64,000 bases of DNA, from contig ML677335.1 in the NCBI GenBank assembly GCA_007922305.1, positions 39,677,674 through 39,741,673 of the forward strand, read 5' to 3'. Positions 60,055 to 64,000 of the stretch are shown piece by piece. Every line of letters starts with the position of its first letter. The stretch's first letter is position 1. The notes below the pieces were generated by a model, which was not told where the DNA came from, made no database searches, and saw only the letters and a list, made by a program, of their open reading frames with translations. This stretch comes from Dermatemys mawii (taxonomy: Eukaryota > Chordata > Testudines > Dermatemydidae). The position numbers and the translations under genes are program-made.

Positions 60055-61420
60055 CTATTTTAGAGAAATGAACACTTAAAATGCTACTTATTTGTTGTTT
60101 TTAGAAAAGTTTTTTTTATCTTTGCCCATTTTTCTGGATTTTATACTATACCCATCACTATGAAATGGTATGTGAGTCCTCTTTAGGCTAATATTGATCT
60201 ACGTTTGATAATGGTGTCCATTAGCACATCTTTTGGGTTCTGATCAAACTTTTCAACGGAATGTAGAAAAATCCCTTTCCTTTGAATGGGGTATGATTGG
60301 ACTCTTCATGCCTTATTAGTTTTAGCTGGTGCTGTGTCCTTGGCTGCAGTTCTCTAGGATCTTTGCAAATTACCCATAAAACTCTTTTCTAATCAATGAC
60401 TAGCTTGGAGTAGGAATTAGGAAAAGCGTTTTTAGATATATGAAAGTGTTCAAAATAATTAAATACAACGAAGAGAAAAAATAGGCTTTGCTATAGATGG
60501 AACTTTAATAAGCTAGAACTTGTGTGCTCTTTTTGTGGAAATCTTTCTACAGAAAATTTTACAATATAACCATCTAATCAAAAAGCCCTATGTGACCAGT
60601 ATCAAATATTTGTAGAGGCTTTTCCCTCAATGTAAATCATGAAGAACTATGTATTTTTTTAAACCACTTATTGAAAGAGAATAGATTTCAGAAACAATTT
60701 TAATCTCCATTTATTATTATTATTTTGCAGAAGAAAGGGAACTGAGTTTAAATGCATGTCAGCAGTGTGATGGCCTTCAGCAGAAACTAAGACCTTGATC
60801 TTGCAAGGTTCTGAGTGTTTCATGCCTATTGACTTCAGCCAGGGGTTGAAAGTACTCTGCACCTTGCGGGATTGGGCCCTACATAGCCTACAAACCATAC
60901 TGATGCCTTCTGTCAGATTAGGGGATATGAACCTTGCTTGTGCTCTGTCAATCTCTCTAGTCCTCACTGAAGCATACAAAGGAGGAAGTCCTGTTTCATA
61001 TATGCATAGAGTTGTCTTTTGTAAGCATTGTGTATGATTAGGAGAAATAAATCTAAGTCTTGGTGTCAGTTTTCCCGGAAAATAAATACGGTATCTTTAA
61101 GCTTTGCATATAACTAAATGAATCAGACCCTTTTAGAGATTTAGAAGCCAAAGGAACTGTAGACAATTTTTAACTCTTTTCCTCTTTATGCTGAAGACAG
61201 GCTGTGAGATTAAGAGGCTTGTGGTTGTTTGCCTTAAATTCTTTTTTCCAACAACAGAATTTAGCCCAGGTAGGGTAAAGACCAAAAAAACACATGAGAA
61301 CCCTCAGGGCAGGAAGAAAGACCCTATTTCTTATCTAATCTCAAGTTTTGCTATTTATCATTATCAGTGTTAGCATTACATTGCTGGAGAAAATAAAGAG
61401 AGTTGATAGGCTGATCCTGG
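60055..61420 (+). other. KCNMA1 intron with one relic
   Basis: 60783-60890 (CTTGATCTTGCAAGGTTCTG facing CACCTTGCGGGATTGGGCCC) is a palindromic MITE relic. Otherwise nothing is recognised. Confidence 0.45.
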
Positions 61421-61424
61421 ATTC

Positions 61425-61830
61425 AGGGGCACCTCCGTTCTGCCCCCACCTCACCTCTTCTTGTCCCTTTCAGCCCCTCTCCCAAGCATGCCCCCGCCCT
61501 CGTCTACCTCTTTCTGCCCCCACTCCTCTCCCTGTTCACTGGTGGGCAGAGGGTGCTGGGAGTGAGAGGGAGGAACTGATTGGCAGGGCCCGCTGGCAGG
61601 AAGGAGGCCTTGGGTGCAGAGGGGAGGAACTGATTGGCAAGGCTCACCACTATTTTCTTCCCATGGTGCTCCAGCCCCGGAGAACCCACAGAAACAGCAC
61701 CTATGCTTAGATTTCTCTTGTCTTGCTTAGAACAAGAGCACCTGAAACTCCCTAGAAGTGGGGAGGTCAGCAGCACCCAGACCACTTTTAAAAATGATGG
61801 GGCCATGGCCCCTGGCTTAGACTTTAATGT
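61425..61830. mobile_element. Possible hAT MITE, GC-rich
   Basis: Begins CAGGGGCACCTCC and has CAGGGGCCATGG read inward from about 61812. The interior is C-rich, with the repeated GAGGAACTGATTGGCA. No duplication was found, so the ends are uncertain. Confidence 0.35.
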
Positions 61831-61834
61831 TTTA

Positions 61835-64000
61835 ATTGGAACTCATTAAGATGTCCCTTTGGTAATTGGGGAAGGAAAAAAAAATTTAAAATAGCTGAGC
61901 AGTTATCAGTGTAGATAATCAGCTATTCCCTTTCCAATCACGCTCTTTTAATGGGAAGGATTTATTTCTGATTTTGGTTTTCTGACACATGCTGTTTGGA
62001 GCCTGTCTGACAAGGTATGAACAGACCATGTTCAGAGACTGGCAATGAATGGATTAAATCCTCTTCCTGCATAGAAGGACCACTGTGTAACAGTTTTCAG
62101 GTTAGTAGGGCTGGACCAGTGTGTGTTTATGCCCCATAGGGAGTGCTCTGTGGTGAGTTGGGGGGGTACACACAAAGGGTTTGTGCTGTGGTGAGCTGGT
62201 TTCTGTGCTTCATGCTGACAGGCAGGAGCTCTGGGGAATGGGTTGGCACTAAGAGCACAGAGAGTGATTTGCTCTGCCTCTCTGGACGTTGGCTGACCTG
62301 AGCCACACTTTCAAACTTTAATTTGGACTTGACTAAGCTCTCTTGTTAGTCTCATAAGTATATTTTTTTTTCATAAATCCTTAACTCCTGGGGTCATTGG
62401 ATTACATGAGAATCTCAGCTTCCCACTTAGAAAGTAAGTTTCTCACCCTTGAGATTGTGGAGAATAGCTTGAAAGCATGAACCCAAGAGGCTCCAATACC
62501 AGAAGCCAAATAAAAAGAATCCCAAATATATTAATTTTAAAATATGGACAGCTTTAAGCCAATGTAATGATTCTGGGGACCTTGCTAATGATTTTTGAGT
62601 GATTGGAGTTGTATTAGTGATTTCTGGGTGTTTGACCTATAAATATGCAAGCTGTACTTTTATTCACTGCCCTGTTATACAGTAGAGCCCAGCACAAAAG
62701 GTTTTAAACTCCATTTCTGGTTGTAGTGTCCTACTCTGCTTTGAGCAGCCTGTCAGAGAATGTAATTAAATAAAGATAAATGTTTTTCAATGTGGATATC
62801 TGTATTATTATGAGGGCCACTCCTTATGATGGAATAATTCAATTGCCTACCAGTTTGCTAAACACTGAAGTGATTTGATAAACTTTCTCAGGTTAAAAAT
62901 AATCTGTCAATAAGTACTGCTATAGTAGACTATTTCAGCGGCTCTCATATTTCCACTGACTCTTTTTTTCTTTGCTGGCAGGACTACAATAAAAAGGAAA
63001 GAAAACCACAAAAATATCAATTAAAATGATATTAAGAGCTACTAAGGGTGTGAAAGCCCTGCAAGCTCTGGTTTTAGGTTGCAGGGGTGGGAGCCAGGGA
63101 GTCTCTGCAGGGTGGGACGTTCAAGCTTAATGATGCCCTACTGCTGCTCCTCGCACCCTGTTACCTTAAATGTCATCAGGGGCTTCTGAGGCTGATAGAA
63201 GAGTGGTTGTCAGAAGATTCCAGGTTTTCCCCACTATTGGAACACTGTCTGCATGTCTGTCTTTTTCTCTCTCATTTTTTCCCCCTCTCTGGCAAATGGG
63301 GAAGATCACAAGTGCATGCTGGCCACGTGCCTGAATTATCATTAATCAATTTCTTCAGTTGACTCATGGTGAAAGATAGTGGCCCAGTCTAGTAGTTTCA
63401 TTTTTCAGGTAATCCCTGTGAATGATGCTGCATGCTGATTGCAAGAGATATGTGCACATGAACACACAAATTGAGATAGGCCAAGGAAAACAATAAGCTA
63501 CTGAGACTTATTTTTGAAAGAGTAGAAGCCTCACTGAGAAATGCTGAAATGCTGATTGTAATCAACTTTCAGATGTAAAGGGAATAGTTGAAATGGGACA
63601 TTAAGGAAAAATTGATCTGTGTATCCTAGGTAATTGGAATGTTTCTGTGACATATAAACACAACTGGTTTTGCATGAGTGAGCTTTAATTGCTCAAAATG
63701 GCACAAACCAAACTGTGCCTTCATTGTGAAGTCCCTTACTGCAGAAAGTGTCCATTACTTCCATCATTTCAAGGCTTTGTTGGCTCATATTAAGGATTGC
63801 TGTGGTTTCACGTCACCTATTTAATTCATTTTGATAAGATAAAGCGGTAGCACTCTTGAGGTCCCTCATAATCATCCAGTTGCTTTTATTGTGGTAGCAA
63901 AGTGTCCAACTTAACTGGCTGAAGTGCTGGTGCCTCTTAATGGCTGAGGAACACCACGCTCCTATTTTGAAGTATTTTGTACAGCTTTAATGAGATCCAT
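61835..64000 (+). other. KCNMA1 intron, unannotated
   Basis: A strong acceptor-like tract ends in TTTGCTGGCAG at 62982, but no coding frame follows. No bounded repeats were recognised. Confidence 0.45.

Noticed and set aside
62960..62982. Strong acceptor-like tract ending TTTGCTGGCAG
   Set aside because: The following sequence does not read as KCNMA1 S1 and quickly meets stops.

Overview
This window looks like nuclear DNA from a turtle (Testudines). The evidence is the repeat spectrum: 3' ends of CR1 LINEs, several copies of the turtle-type SINE tail (motif gcttatgct...ttagtct..aaggtgccac), solo LTRs, many hAT and PIF/Harbinger MITEs, and old L2/MIR and 5S-derived SINE relics. The genus cannot be read from the sequence.

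Host gene: the only host coding sequence I can support is one 165-bp exon at 814-978 (+). It has good splice sites and encodes the cytoplasmic S0-S1 linker of the BK potassium channel alpha subunit (KCNMA1/Slo1). The next exon, which would start transmembrane segment S1, was not found. Everything after 978 is therefore read as one intron of more than 63 kb, and 1-813 is the end of the upstream intron.

Main attraction: a 4,267-bp autonomous PIF/Harbinger DNA transposon lies at 2682-6948 inside the intron, flanked by a TGA target-site duplication. It carries terminal inverted repeats, about ten subterminal AGCGCT palindromes, and two convergent genes. The first is a DDE transposase (3052-4293, +) broken only by one in-frame TGA just before the catalytic Glu codon. 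The second is a Myb/SANT-like DNA-binding protein (6480-4506, -) that I reconstruct as two exons with matching phase-1 splice sites. The two poly(A) signals lie back to back within 20 bp. A further protein-like reading frame on the opposite strand sits inside the Myb-gene intron. Non-autonomous elements with similar ends occur elsewhere (32.05-32.69 kb and 49.96-50.14 kb).

Rest of the intron: 7-19 kb holds hAT MITEs, CR1 copies, a Harbinger-like MITE with ATA duplication, a 5S-SINE relic and a fold-back SINE with its own target-site duplication. The 21-25 kb stretch holds an LTR-like element (GTAG duplication) and an antisense solo LTR. The 37-44 kb stretch holds a Tigger-like remnant, a TTA-flanked MITE, a perfect 39-bp inverted repeat 1.6 kb apart, a hAT element whose terminus is tandemly copied, a SINE with a 17-bp duplication and a CR1. 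The 47-60 kb stretch holds MITEs, two more antisense solo LTRs, two CR1s (one with a nested SINE) and a Penelope-like 3' end. The remaining stretches are AT-rich intron in which I recognise nothing. Most other open frames are short chance frames.
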